NCBI GenBank assembly: GCA_904420155.1
Contig: CAJFUH010000114.1
Coordinates: forward strand, 1 to 37,365
DNA length: 37,365 bases
Reading direction: 5' to 3'
DNA from: an uncultured Clostridia bacterium
Lineage (GTDB): Bacteria > Bacillota > Clostridia > Oscillospirales > Acutalibacteraceae
The number at the start of each line of letters is the position of its first letter. Positions within the stretch are counted from its first letter, which is position 1. Below the pieces are notes generated by a model that searched no databases, had not been told where the DNA came from, and saw only the letters and a list, made by a program, of their open reading frames with translations. This document shows, piece after piece, positions 8,983 through 18,335 of this stretch. A program made the translations under genes and the position numbers.

Positions 8983-9747
8983 TTACTTTGCGGCGCCATC
9001 CGCCGTATGGATTTTTCCTTGATTGGCTACTTTCTGCATTTTTTGAGCAATGACATCCGGGGTCCCCAGATAGGATCTATGGAGTACCGAGAAATCTTCC
9101 CCGAACTCGTAAACAAGAGGTATCCCTGTCGGGAGATTGACCTTCATGATCTCCTCTTTTGTCAAATGTTCAAAATACATCACCAAAGCTCTCAAAGAAT
9201 TCCCATGGGCAGCAATTAAAATACGCTTCCCATTTTTCATCTCCGGGCGGATTACTTCTTCAAAATATGGAACCGTGCGCGCTATGGTTTCTTTTAGGCT
9301 TTCTGTTAAAGGAAGCTGTGTTTTTTCTACCTCCCGATAGGCTTCCTGCAAAGCGGGATTTCTGGAATCCTCCGGGGTGAGGGCCGGAGGTTGTACGTCA
9401 AAAGAACGCCGCCAAATACGGACCTGTTCTTCCCCGTACTTTTCCGCAGTCTCTCCTTTGTTCAACCCTTGCAGAGCTCCATAATGCCGTTCATTGAGTT
9501 TCCATGTTTTAACGACTGGCAGCCATTCCCGATCCATTTGTTTCAAAATATAATTTAACGTATGAATAGCCCTTTTGAGATAAGAAGTATAACAAAGATC
9601 AAAATCAAATCCTTCCGTTTTTAAAACCCGTCCGGCTTCTTCTGCCTCTCTCACGCCGGCAGCGGATAAATCCACATCGGTCCACCCGGTAAACCGATTC
9701 TCTAAATTCCATTCACTTTCTCCATGGCGCACCAATACAAGTTTCAC
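8983..9747 (-). CDS. gpmA: 2,3-bisphosphoglycerate-dependent phosphoglycerate mutase
   Basis: [51 protein letters not shown]. Confidence 0.95.
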   Translation of the reverse strand: MKLVLVRHGESEWNLENRFTGWTDVDLSAAGVREAEEAGRVLKTEGFDFDLCYTSYLKRAIHTLNYILKQMDREWLPVVKTWKLNERHYGALQGLNKGETAEKYGEEQVRIWRRSFDVQPPALTPEDSRNPALQEAYREVEKTQLPLTESLKETIARTVPYFEEVIRPEMKNGKRILIAAHGNSLRALVMYFEHLTKEEIMKVNLPTGIPLVYEFGEDFSVLHRSYLGTPDVIAQKMQKVANQGKIHTADGAAK

Positions 9748-9815
9748 GATTGGGATTCCCCTTTCTAAAATTTCTATTTTGCCGTTTATAAAAGATGATT
9801 GATATTACCACAGGC

Positions 9816-9833
9816 GATTAGAATACACTAACC
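9816..9833 (-). promoter_or_regulatory. Candidate operator upstream of gpmA, GGTTAG-N6-CTAATC
   Basis: Minus strand GGTTAGTGTATTCTAATC, 69 nt upstream of the gpmA start; overlaps a possible -35 (TTAGTG, N18, TAATAT). Confidence 0.5.
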
Positions 9834-9874
9834 ATTAGTCGCTATGCTCCACTTCCTGTATGTTTAGAAAACTA

Positions 9875-10261
9875 TCAGCCTTTCTTTTCCAAAAACCCTT
9901 GCTGTTTCAGATAATTCTTAAAAGCTGCAAAGCTTTCCGGGCTGATGGCGTGTTCCAGGCGGCAGGCGTCCTGTACAGCCGTTTTATGTTCTACCCCAAG
10001 CGATTCTAATACCTGGGAAAACAATAAATGCCTCTCATAAATGGTTTCCGCAATTTGTTTTCCCTCTTCCGTTAACGAAATTTCATATTCTTCATCCATA
10101 GAAATATATCCGCCTTCCCGTAAATTCCGCATGGCAACACAGACACTGGCCTTGGATACCCCCATTTCCGCGGCTATATCAATGGACCGGACGGTATTTT
10201 TTCTATTTTTTAAAATTAAAATCGTCTCTAAGTAATCTTCTCCGGATTCCTTTACCTTCAC
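9875..10261 (-). CDS. DtxR/MntR-family metal-dependent transcriptional regulator
   Basis: MKVKESGEDYLETILIL...VRSIDIAAEMGVSKASVCVAMRNLREGGYI...YERH...DACRLEHAIS. Confidence 0.92.
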   Translation of the reverse strand: MKVKESGEDYLETILILKNRKNTVRSIDIAAEMGVSKASVCVAMRNLREGGYISMDEEYEISLTEEGKQIAETIYERHLLFSQVLESLGVEHKTAVQDACRLEHAISPESFAAFKNYLKQQGFLEKKG

Positions 10262-10324
10262 ATTTCATCCACTCCCTTCTCTTTTCGGAAAGCTATTCAG
10301 ATAGAATTGGCAAAATGATTATTT

Positions 10325-10342
10325 GGTTAGTATTATCTAACC
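10325..10342 (-). promoter_or_regulatory. Candidate operator upstream of the second dtxR-like gene, GGTTAG-N6-CTAACC
   Basis: Perfect 6-bp arms ggttag/tattat/ctaacc, 64 nt upstream of the start; same architecture as 9816-9833. Confidence 0.55.
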
Positions 10343-10553
10343 TACGAATAGCAATAACAAAACATTTTTCCTTTTACTCAATCAGTTATACTTACCTAAC
10401 CGCATAATACTATATTCATTTTTCTTTGTCAAGTATCCAGCTCTCAAAGATAAAAACAATGTTACTTTTCTATAGACGCTGCTCTCTGCCTTGCTCAAAA
10501 CCTTTTACATATTGGCTCTCCCCTCTTGGCACAATAGAAGGGAGGTGATTGGT

Positions 10554-10778
10554 TTGAGCTACCCAAATTTAAAATCTTTAATTCAACGCAGCAGTAGCAG
10601 TAGGACTTACTTTCTTTCTCTCCCTGTAAAAACACAAATCCTTCTTCACGAACAGGCTTCTGCCATTCATTCTGCCGATGATCTGCACAGGGCAGTTCAA
10701 AACATATCTGTTCAAGCGCGCCAATTACAAAATAGCAACCATTATAATTTTGGGTTTTCAAAAAGAAAGCCCAAATAA
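10554..10778 (+). CDS. Small hypothetical protein (74 aa, TTG start)
   Basis: Strong SD GGGAGGTGATT before TTG; LSYPNLKSLIQRSSSSRTYFLSLPVKTQILLHEQASAIHSADDLHRAV. Confidence 0.6.
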   Translation: MSYPNLKSLIQRSSSSRTYFLSLPVKTQILLHEQASAIHSADDLHRAVQNISVQARQLQNSNHYNFGFSKRKPK

Positions 10779-10980
10779 CTTTTTAATAGAATAATCAAAA
10801 AAGATTTATTCCTTTCCTTAAAATAATTCTTCTCTATTTGACTATAAATTGTGTGTTATCTCGAATTCTTGCAAAAAACAGCTTTTTTGCTTATAATACA
10901 AATAGCAATGGGCGAAGGAGCATTACTTTTGGCCTGATCCACAGCCCATTCGTATCAAGATCTGGAAAGAAGGGATTCCA

Positions 10981-11991
10981 GTGTCTTTGGAGATTTCAAA
11001 ACCACAAAAGCTGTTGGATGAAAACGGAAAATTAACCTCTTGTGGCTGGAGCGGGGAGCCTTTGCTCCAGTATGACCGGGACAATATCAAAGTTTCCAGA
11101 TTGCGTATCCAGGAATGGGAGAGCTATCTCTTGGTAAATGATTCCTGTGCCCTGCGGTTGACCATAGCAGATTATGGGACGATGGGCTTAGTCAGCGCAA
11201 CCCTTTTAGATTTCCAACGAGATTTTTATCATACGGAGACTGTCAAACAAAGAATGTCTTTAGGGAGAATGGGGCTCCCTTTTTCCTCTATCCACGGGGA
11301 CGCCACTTACACCAAAAAGAGGATTGGCATGAATTTTTCCAAAGCGGCTCGCAAACGCTATTTAAAGTGCGATCTCATCAACTTTGTCAACGGCAAAAAT
11401 CTCTATGTTCAGCTAGAACTAGAGGAAAAAGACCGTGATACCCTGGTGTGCGCCCTTCCTTTTTCCTGCGACCCTCATTGCTTTCATTATAGCCAGAAAA
11501 CGATCTATTCCCATATACAGGGAACCGTCCGATGTGGAGGAGAGGAATATTCTTTCCAAAACAATGCTTTTGGCTTATTGGATTGGGGACGTTGCGTTTG
11601 GCCCCGATCTACCTCTTGGAACGCTGCTTGTTGTCAAGGAACAATAGAGGGAAAATCTTTTTCTTTTTATATCAGCGACGGGCCCAGCGATTATAACCAA
11701 GTCAGTGAAAGCGCTTATTTTCTGGACGGAAAACTTTATAAGATAGAGGGAATCCATTTTTCCCCTCAACAGAACCTTTCTCTATGGACTATCCATTCCG
11801 AAGATCGCCGAATCATGATGACGTTTGAGCCGGCTTTTCCTTACATCAAAGAGCTTCGGTTTGGATTGGGAAGACATGACAGCCGGTTAATCTTTGGAAT
11901 CTTTTCTGGCCGGATTTGTACGGAATATAAAACGGTATCCTTTGGCCCAATCGCTGGATTTCTAGAAAACATACATCATCAAATGTGGTAA
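10981..11991 (+). CDS. DUF2804 family protein
   Basis: LLDENGKLTSCGWSGEPLLQYDRDN...FGLLDWGRCVWPRSTSWNAACC...ISDGPSDYNQVSESAYFLDGKL. Confidence 0.8.
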   Translation: MSLEISKPQKLLDENGKLTSCGWSGEPLLQYDRDNIKVSRLRIQEWESYLLVNDSCALRLTIADYGTMGLVSATLLDFQRDFYHTETVKQRMSLGRMGLPFSSIHGDATYTKKRIGMNFSKAARKRYLKCDLINFVNGKNLYVQLELEEKDRDTLVCALPFSCDPHCFHYSQKTIYSHIQGTVRCGGEEYSFQNNAFGLLDWGRCVWPRSTSWNAACCQGTIEGKSFSFYISDGPSDYNQVSESAYFLDGKLYKIEGIHFSPQQNLSLWTIHSEDRRIMMTFEPAFPYIKELRFGLGRHDSRLIFGIFSGRICTEYKTVSFGPIAGFLENIHHQMW

Positions 11992-12009
11992 TATGAGGAG
12001 TAGACAACC

Positions 12010-12888
12010 ATGATTTGTAAAAATTGCGGCAATTTTATCCCGGATTCTTCCCAATTATGCCCCATATGCGGTACAAAAAGCCCCTGTGTATACGGTGTGA
12101 GGAATCCTTATGCTTCGCCCACATCCTCCACGGGTTCTCAACCGTTTCCTCCTCTCCCTCAGCAACAGTATCCCCCTTCCGTCTCCCCTGCCTCCACTCC
12201 TCCCTATGGGGGACAGCCGGTGGCTCCTCCTTATGCCGCCAATCTGCAAGCGCCGTATCCTAATGTATATGATCCGGTGCCGACGACGCCTACGCACCAT
12301 ACACGGACGATTGTTTTGGCGATCGTTCTTCCTGTCATAGCGCTTCTTTTGCTTGGAAGTGTGTTATTTTCTTCTTTTTTTCGTTCGTTCCCTACCGGAA
12401 CCATAGACTCCTTTGACAAGGGAACGGAATATAACCCCTACATAACCGGCGAAACGGTGGTCGCTACTGGAAACCACTACGATTCCAAACTGGAAAATTG
12501 CGTCTGTACTTCTGAGATTGTGCTGCGGGAATTTGTCACTGGACGCATGGCAGGACAGTATATGGAAAGCTTGGGCGCGGACCTCTCCTTACTGGATGCC
12601 GGGGAAGAATACGCAGTAGCCAGATTCCAAGTAAAGCTACTGAGCAATAACACGCCGAACAGAGTTTATTTCGGCAGTTCTGATTTTTTCTTTTATGACA
12701 ACTATTCTCAGGAATTTATGGATTTCTATTCCTATGATTTCGAGATTAACCCGGAAAGCACCAAGTTGGCTATAGGGGAAACCGGCGAAGTGGTTCTATT
12801 TGCTGTTGTTCCTAAAAACGCGGATTTGCAGATATTATATTACACGGAGAATTCTTATATCTGTTTTGCTCCAGAAGGGATTGTTTAA
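12010..12888 (+). CDS. Zinc-ribbon, Pro-rich, single-TM protein with extracytoplasmic domain
   Basis: MICKNCGNFIPDSSQLCPICGTK, Pro/Gln-rich linker, TM IVLAIVLPVIALLLLGSVLFSSFF. Confidence 0.75.
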   Translation: MICKNCGNFIPDSSQLCPICGTKSPCVYGVRNPYASPTSSTGSQPFPPLPQQQYPPSVSPASTPPYGGQPVAPPYAANLQAPYPNVYDPVPTTPTHHTRTIVLAIVLPVIALLLLGSVLFSSFFRSFPTGTIDSFDKGTEYNPYITGETVVATGNHYDSKLENCVCTSEIVLREFVTGRMAGQYMESLGADLSLLDAGEEYAVARFQVKLLSNNTPNRVYFGSSDFFFYDNYSQEFMDFYSYDFEINPESTKLAIGETGEVVLFAVVPKNADLQILYYTENSYICFAPEGIV

Positions 12889-13055
12889 CCGGCGATGGCA
12901 GAAAAATATAAAATCAGCGTTTGTACCCAAGGGTGTTATTATCCCATGCGGCGTCAAGGGGGCTCCCTATGCGCCGTATTTCTTTTTTCATAGATGATCT
13001 CATCCTTTGCCTAAAAACTGTCATATCTATGTGATAATTACCAGGAGGTATTTTT

Positions 13056-14126
13056 TTGAAAAAGCGAGTATTGTTAGGAATGAGCGGCGGCGTGGACAGC
13101 TCCGTCGCCGCTTTGCTATTGTTAAAACAAGGTTATGAAGTGACTGGTGTCACCATGAAGCTTCGACCTGACGCCTATATGACAGAGAGCCTTTCCGGGG
13201 GATGCTGTTCCCTAGATGATATCAGCGACGCCCGCCGGGTGTGTTATAAACTGGGGATTGAGCATCTTGTCCTCAATTTTACCGACCTTTTTTCTGAAAA
13301 GGTGATCGACTACTTTGTAAAGGAATACCAGGCCGGACGCACTCCCAATCCCTGTATCGCCTGTAACACCCATCTAAAATTCGACGCCTTATTGCGCCGG
13401 GCCCTGCTGCTGGAATACGATTACGTGGCCACCGGACATTATGCGATTATCCGTCAAGACGAAAAAAGCAAGCGTTGGTTGCTACAAAAAGCCCCTTGCG
13501 CCAAAGATCAGAGCTATGTCCTGTATGGACTGACGCAGCATCAGCTTTCCCATACGCTGATGCCTTTGGGGGGAATGGAAAAGGCAGAGGCTCGCCGCCT
13601 CGCAGAAGAATACGGCCTTCCCGTGGCCGCAAAACCGGACAGCCAAGAGATCTGTTTTGTAGAAAACAAAGATTACGCTGGATTTATCGAACGATATACC
13701 GGACAGAAATTTCCAAAGGGGAATTTTGTGGATCAAGAGGGACATGTTTTGGGAACCCATCAAGGGATTGCCCGGTATACCATTGGGCAGCGTAAGGGGC
13801 TTGGCGTCACGTTTGGGAAACCCATGTACGTCACCCGCATTAACCCGCAGGATCAGACGATAGTCTTAGGGGAAGAAGGCAGCCAATACTCCTCTACCCT
13901 GACCGCCGATCAATTGAATTTTATTCCGTTCGATACGCTGTCCCAGCCTATCCAGGTCACCGCCAAAGTACGTTACCAGGCATCCCCCGCTCCTGCAAAG
14001 GTTTCCCCTTTGGAGGACGGAAAAGTACGGGTAGAATTTCAAGAACCCCAGCGTTCTGTCACTCCCGGACAAGCTGTCGTTTTTTACGATGGAGATCTTG
14101 TTGTAGGAGGAGGAACAATTTTATAA
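13056..14126 (+). CDS. mnmA: tRNA 2-thiouridine(34) synthase
   Basis: LLGMSGGVDSSVAALLL, NPCIACNTHLKF, TGHYA, KDQSYVLYGL, GQRKGLGV; TTG start with AGGAGG SD. Confidence 0.95.
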   Translation: MKKRVLLGMSGGVDSSVAALLLLKQGYEVTGVTMKLRPDAYMTESLSGGCCSLDDISDARRVCYKLGIEHLVLNFTDLFSEKVIDYFVKEYQAGRTPNPCIACNTHLKFDALLRRALLLEYDYVATGHYAIIRQDEKSKRWLLQKAPCAKDQSYVLYGLTQHQLSHTLMPLGGMEKAEARRLAEEYGLPVAAKPDSQEICFVENKDYAGFIERYTGQKFPKGNFVDQEGHVLGTHQGIARYTIGQRKGLGVTFGKPMYVTRINPQDQTIVLGEEGSQYSSTLTADQLNFIPFDTLSQPIQVTAKVRYQASPAPAKVSPLEDGKVRVEFQEPQRSVTPGQAVVFYDGDLVVGGGTIL

Positions 14127-14200
14127 AAGCGTTCTCCATTTGATTCAAGAGGACATAAGGGATTGATGGGAGATAACCCGATAACGATAAACAACAAACT

Positions 14201-14243
14201 AGAACGTATCCTTGTAAATAAAATTCAAGGATGCGTTCTTTTT
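14201..14243 (+). terminator. Rho-independent terminator downstream of mnmA
   Basis: agaacgtatccttg...caaggatgcgttctttttat. Confidence 0.75.
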
Positions 14244-14408
14244 ATAAGTGGCCATTCGGGCAACATCAACTTTATATTGTGTATTTGACTAACAGATAGG
14301 ATTTATATTTGTAAATTTTATTGAGAAAATAAAATGGAAAAATTTCTCATTCCATGGTAAAATATTCTTGACAAAAGAAAAAAGGCGTGATATGATAACA
14401 ATAATAAA

Positions 14409-14424
14409 AATAATAATTATTATT
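14409..14424 (+). promoter_or_regulatory. PerR/Fur-like AT-rich palindrome upstream of rubrerythrin
   Basis: aataataattattatt, perfect 16-bp palindrome 43 nt before the rubrerythrin start. Confidence 0.45.
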
Positions 14425-14466
14425 ATTTTTAGAGTGCTGAATAAAAAAGTAAAGGAGTCGTGAATC

Positions 14467-15000
14467 ATGGAATTAAAAGGATCTAAAACAGAAGCCAATT
14501 TGTTAACTGCATTTGCCGGCGAATCCCAGGCGAGAAATAAGTATACCTTTTTTGCTTCCAAAGCCAAAAAGGAAGGTTATGTCCAGATCGCCAATCTGTT
14601 TGAAGAAACCGCCAACAATGAAAAAGAGCATGCCAAAATTTGGTTTAAGCTGTTGGAAGGCATTGGAACCACTGCGGAAAACCTGAAAGCTGCCGCCGAG
14701 GGCGAAAATTATGAATGGACGGATATGTATGCCACCTTTGCCAAGGAAGCGAAGGAAGAAGGGTTCGATAAAATCGCCTTTCTGTTTGAAAGCGTCGCCA
14801 AAATTGAAAAAGAACATGAGGAACGGTATCGCGCATTGCTGAAGAATGTGGAAGACGGCACGGTATTCCAAAAAGGTGAAATTGTGATTTGGCAATGTTC
14901 CAATTGCGGTCACATCCATGTGGGACTAAAGGCGCCGGAGGTATGCCCGGTTTGCGCCCATCCGCAGGCATATTTCCAGCTGGTATCTAAGAATTATTAA
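14467..15000 (+). CDS. rbr: Rubrerythrin
   Basis: Diiron ExxH motifs ([20 protein letters not shown]) and C-terminal rubredoxin-like [27 protein letters not shown]. Confidence 0.95.
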   Translation: MELKGSKTEANLLTAFAGESQARNKYTFFASKAKKEGYVQIANLFEETANNEKEHAKIWFKLLEGIGTTAENLKAAAEGENYEWTDMYATFAKEAKEEGFDKIAFLFESVAKIEKEHEERYRALLKNVEDGTVFQKGEIVIWQCSNCGHIHVGLKAPEVCPVCAHPQAYFQLVSKNY

Positions 15001-15249
15001 AAGCATGTTTCTTCAATCCCTGCCGGTATTGCTGTCGGCAGGGATTTCTTATTTAAAAACAATAGGGTTTCGTGTGAAAACAGCGGGGACTTTTTTTATC
15101 CAAAGGGAAAAATACCAAAAAACTTAGGAACCATGTTTTGTTTTTTCTGTAAAGAAAAAAGACTTTCTTCCTGGAGAAGATATGGTATAATAAAGGGAAT
15201 CATATTGAGAGGAGGTCGTGAACCTCCGGATAAAGAATAGGAGCATATT

Positions 15250-16785
15250 ATGAAAGAATATGTAGAGGTATTTCGGAAAGAGCTTTCGTCGTTTGACGAG
15301 GCCACAAGGGATTTCTATACGGGAAAACTGTCTAAACAAGAGTATAAAGGGATTTCAGGAGGATTTGGCAGTTATTCGGAGAGAGGCGGACAACGGGGTA
15401 TGATCCGCCTTCGTATGACGGCCGGACGCGTGACCCAGGACAAACTGGCCTTTGTGGTGGAAACAGCGGAGCGTCTGCATGTGGATACCATCAAGCTGAC
15501 CACCTGCGAAACCATTCAGCTTCATCATTTGACAGGACGGCAAATCCTGGAAGTCGCCACCCAAGCATTAGACCACGGAATTGTTTGCCGGGGCGGCGGC
15601 GGGGACCATCCCCGCAACGTCATGGTGCCTCCCCTGTCCGGCGTGGCGCCTGGAGAAACTTTTGATGTAGTGCCTTATGCGGAAGCGGTAGGGGATTATT
15701 TGTTATCTATCTTGGAAGAAATCAAAATGCCCCGCAAACTGAAAGTCGCGTTTTCAAACCATCCTTCCAATGTAACCCACGCCACCATGAGGGATCTGGG
15801 ATTTATTGCCCGTGAAGACGGCACTTTTGATGTTTACAGTGCGGGAGGAATCGGACCCAACCCAAAGAAGGGAGTTTGTGTGGCTACCCAAGTGCCGGGA
15901 AATGAGATTCTATACTATGTCCGCGCCATGGTGGATACTTTTATTGAGCATGGGAATTATCAGCAGCGGGCGAAAGCGCGCACCCGCTATATGCAGGAAA
16001 CATTAGGGGTAGACGGGTACCGCAATGCTTACCTGGAAAAATTGGACGCGGTGAAAGCCAAGGGCGGTTTGGATCTCCATGTGGTTTCCCAGCCGGTGAC
16101 AAAATCCGGGCGGGGAGAACTCTCCGGAAAACGGATTATTCCACAAAAACAGCAGGGGCTTTATGCTGTTTCTTACCATCCTCTGGGAGGAACGCCCTCC
16201 CCCGCTACCTTGCGGAAACTGTTGGATGTGATCCAAGGTTTAGAGGCCGTGGAGATCCGTTTGGCTCCGGAAGGCACCATGTATATTATCAATTGCACCG
16301 CTGAAGAAGCAGAACGCGTACTGGAAGCGACAGACGATGGGGCGCAGACACTGTTTGAGCATTCCGTAGCTTGTATCGGCGCTTCTATTTGCCAACAGGG
16401 CGTACGGGATTCACAGGCGTTGTACCACGCCTGTGTTGATGCTGTCCGCAAAGCGGGATTGGCCGACGGGGCGTTGCCTCAAATCCATATCTCCGGCTGT
16501 CCTTCTTCCTGCGGCTCCCATCAAGTGGGAGTGATCGGTTTTCATGGCGGCGTTAAAGTGGTGGATAAAGTGGCTCAGCCGGCATTTACCCTACATGTCA
16601 ATGGTTGTGACCGACTAGGGCAGGAACGCTTTGGCGATAGCTGGGGCGTAATGCTGGAAAACCGTATCCCGGATTTCCTGGTAGCGCTGGGCAAGAAAGT
16701 ATCCGAAACAGGGAAATCTTTTATGGATTGGTATCCTGATCATTTAGAAGAAATGCATACGCTGGCAGAAGAATATATGGCATAA
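15250..16785 (+). CDS. Nitrite/sulfite reductase-like siroheme/[4Fe-4S] protein
   Basis: CIGASIC (CX5C) and CPSSC (CX3C) within HISGCPSSCGSHQVGVIGFHGG; two-half ferredoxin-like layout. Confidence 0.88.
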   Translation: MKEYVEVFRKELSSFDEATRDFYTGKLSKQEYKGISGGFGSYSERGGQRGMIRLRMTAGRVTQDKLAFVVETAERLHVDTIKLTTCETIQLHHLTGRQILEVATQALDHGIVCRGGGGDHPRNVMVPPLSGVAPGETFDVVPYAEAVGDYLLSILEEIKMPRKLKVAFSNHPSNVTHATMRDLGFIAREDGTFDVYSAGGIGPNPKKGVCVATQVPGNEILYYVRAMVDTFIEHGNYQQRAKARTRYMQETLGVDGYRNAYLEKLDAVKAKGGLDLHVVSQPVTKSGRGELSGKRIIPQKQQGLYAVSYHPLGGTPSPATLRKLLDVIQGLEAVEIRLAPEGTMYIINCTAEEAERVLEATDDGAQTLFEHSVACIGASICQQGVRDSQALYHACVDAVRKAGLADGALPQIHISGCPSSCGSHQVGVIGFHGGVKVVDKVAQPAFTLHVNGCDRLGQERFGDSWGVMLENRIPDFLVALGKKVSETGKSFMDWYPDHLEEMHTLAEEYMA

Positions 16786-16813
16786 GGCCATCATAAGGAA
16801 GATACAATGAAAG

Positions 16814-16868
16814 AAGAAGGGGTTTTCAGACGGCTGTCAAGGCCATGCTGAAAACCCCTTCTTTTTTT
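16814..16868. terminator. Bidirectional terminator between convergent genes
   Basis: aagaaggggttttcag...ctgaaaaccccttctttttttat, 16-bp stem. Confidence 0.85.
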
Positions 16869-16869
16869 A

Positions 16870-17799
16870 TTACTTTTGATACGATTGGAATATTTCCATA
16901 AGACGGCAGCCCGCCTGGTAACTTCTTTTTAAGAATTGTTCCTCCGTTTCCTCGGAATGATAGCTTAATTCCAATAATAGAGGCAGCTCATAAGGAGATT
17001 TCGCCAGAATTTTTAGAAAACTGTCCCAATGATATTTCCCGTCAAAAGGAGGCATGTGCAGGTCGCAGGAACACATAAGGGCTTCGTTACGATAATAGGA
17101 TTCCGAGGGGATGCTAAGGTTATCATTCAGATGAACACAATAGATACGGTCGCAATACCGTTCCGGCAATTCCAGCATACGGGGGCCGTTGGAAATCAGC
17201 GCATGGCCGGTATCAATACAGATGCCCATATATTCCCGGTCATAACGAGAAAATAAAAGATCGAATTGTTTTATTTGATGCTCAATCGGCGTATCCAACA
17301 TGTTTTCTATACAGATCCTTACTCCCCGCGTTTTACAGTAAGATTGCAATTCATCAAAAGAAGCGCAGGCCTGTCGATAGAAACGCTCTTCAAAAGCAGG
17401 ATCTTTTTCGAATGTCAGGTAAGGAAGCAGCATATGTAATACAATCTCAGAGGTACCAAGGGCATAAGCCAAATCTACCCGGTTTTTGATTAATTCTACC
17501 CCCGCCAACCGGTTATATTCATTTTCAGAGGTATAGTCCCTGCGGAAATCCCCCACATAGGTATCCCCACAGGGTTTCCGGGTACCTTTGGTGGCGTGTA
17601 TGGCCTTTGCTTTTAAGCCTTCTTCATCCATCCATTGACGGATCTGCATCATTTCATAAATAGAATAGGTATAATCCCCATCCCATTCATGGCACCAATG
17701 GATATGGGAGAACCCTGCATTGGCTATCTTTTTTAACGTTTCCCTGAGATCGGATAAGGTTTTTCCCTCTCCAGCATAATCGGTATTGAGAGCAAGCAT
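16870..17799 (-). CDS. Sugar phosphate isomerase/epimerase (xylose isomerase-like TIM barrel)
   Basis: CIENMLDTP, MGICIDTGHALIS, VHLNDN; AP endonuclease 2-type fold. Confidence 0.8.
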   Translation of the reverse strand: MLALNTDYAGEGKTLSDLRETLKKIANAGFSHIHWCHEWDGDYTYSIYEMMQIRQWMDEEGLKAKAIHATKGTRKPCGDTYVGDFRRDYTSENEYNRLAGVELIKNRVDLAYALGTSEIVLHMLLPYLTFEKDPAFEERFYRQACASFDELQSYCKTRGVRICIENMLDTPIEHQIKQFDLLFSRYDREYMGICIDTGHALISNGPRMLELPERYCDRIYCVHLNDNLSIPSESYYRNEALMCSCDLHMPPFDGKYHWDSFLKILAKSPYELPLLLELSYHSEETEEQFLKRSYQAGCRLMEIFQSYQK

Positions 17800-17970
17800 A
17801 AGAAATCTCCTTCATCTTTTTGGATTTGATCAGCTCTCATTGTATGCCTTTTTTGAAGGTCCGTAAAGAGTTTTTTCAGAAAATCAAAAACTTTTTCTAT
17901 GGCATGACAAGCTGTGGGTCGTTTGCCCTCTAACGCTTCTATATAACAAAGGGAATCCCCATTATAACTT

Positions 17971-18207
17971 TTACTCCTTTTTTCGGTCTTGCACTTCGTT
18001 ATCAGCAGTAATTTTGACGCGGTCAATATAATAATCCCCAGTATTCTCATCGATACTTGTGTTATAGAGAACGGATCGGATCGTATAGAACGTTTTGTCA
18101 ACAACAATTTTTTCCTTAACACGGGGAATCTGACAGGCATTTAACAACAGGCTGATTTCCCCTATGGTTTTTGTCCCATGCGTCAGTTTTACGTCTACAG
18201 TGGGCAT
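17971..18207 (-). CDS. Small beta-rich hypothetical protein
   Basis: 78 aa from ATG 18207, AGGAG SD upstream; MPTVDVKLTHGTKTIGEISLLLNACQIPRVKEKIVV. Confidence 0.6.
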   Translation of the reverse strand: MPTVDVKLTHGTKTIGEISLLLNACQIPRVKEKIVVDKTFYTIRSVLYNTSIDENTGDYYIDRVKITADNEVQDRKKE

Positions 18208-18294
18208 TGGAAGAGACACTCCTTTTTCTTTTTGGTTAGTGTTCCCCCAAATTGAGTATTAAATAGAAAAAACGGTAGAATTGATGATAAAAAT

Positions 18295-18320
18295 CAGCGC
18301 AAGGCTTTTGCCTTGCGCTG
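18295..18320 (-). terminator. Terminator downstream of folD
   Basis: cagcgcaaggc/tttt/gccttgcgctg, T-rich tract on the minus strand side. Confidence 0.75.
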
Positions 18321-18335
18321 AAAGACTATGAAACA

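Noticed and set aside
17733-18140. 135-aa minus-strand ORF
   Set aside because: Overlaps the better supported isomerase and 78-aa genes in another frame; no SD or recognisable motif.
18219-18260. GGTTAGTGTT near 18233 resembling the left half of the gpmA operator
   Set aside because: No matching right half-site, so not counted as an operator.
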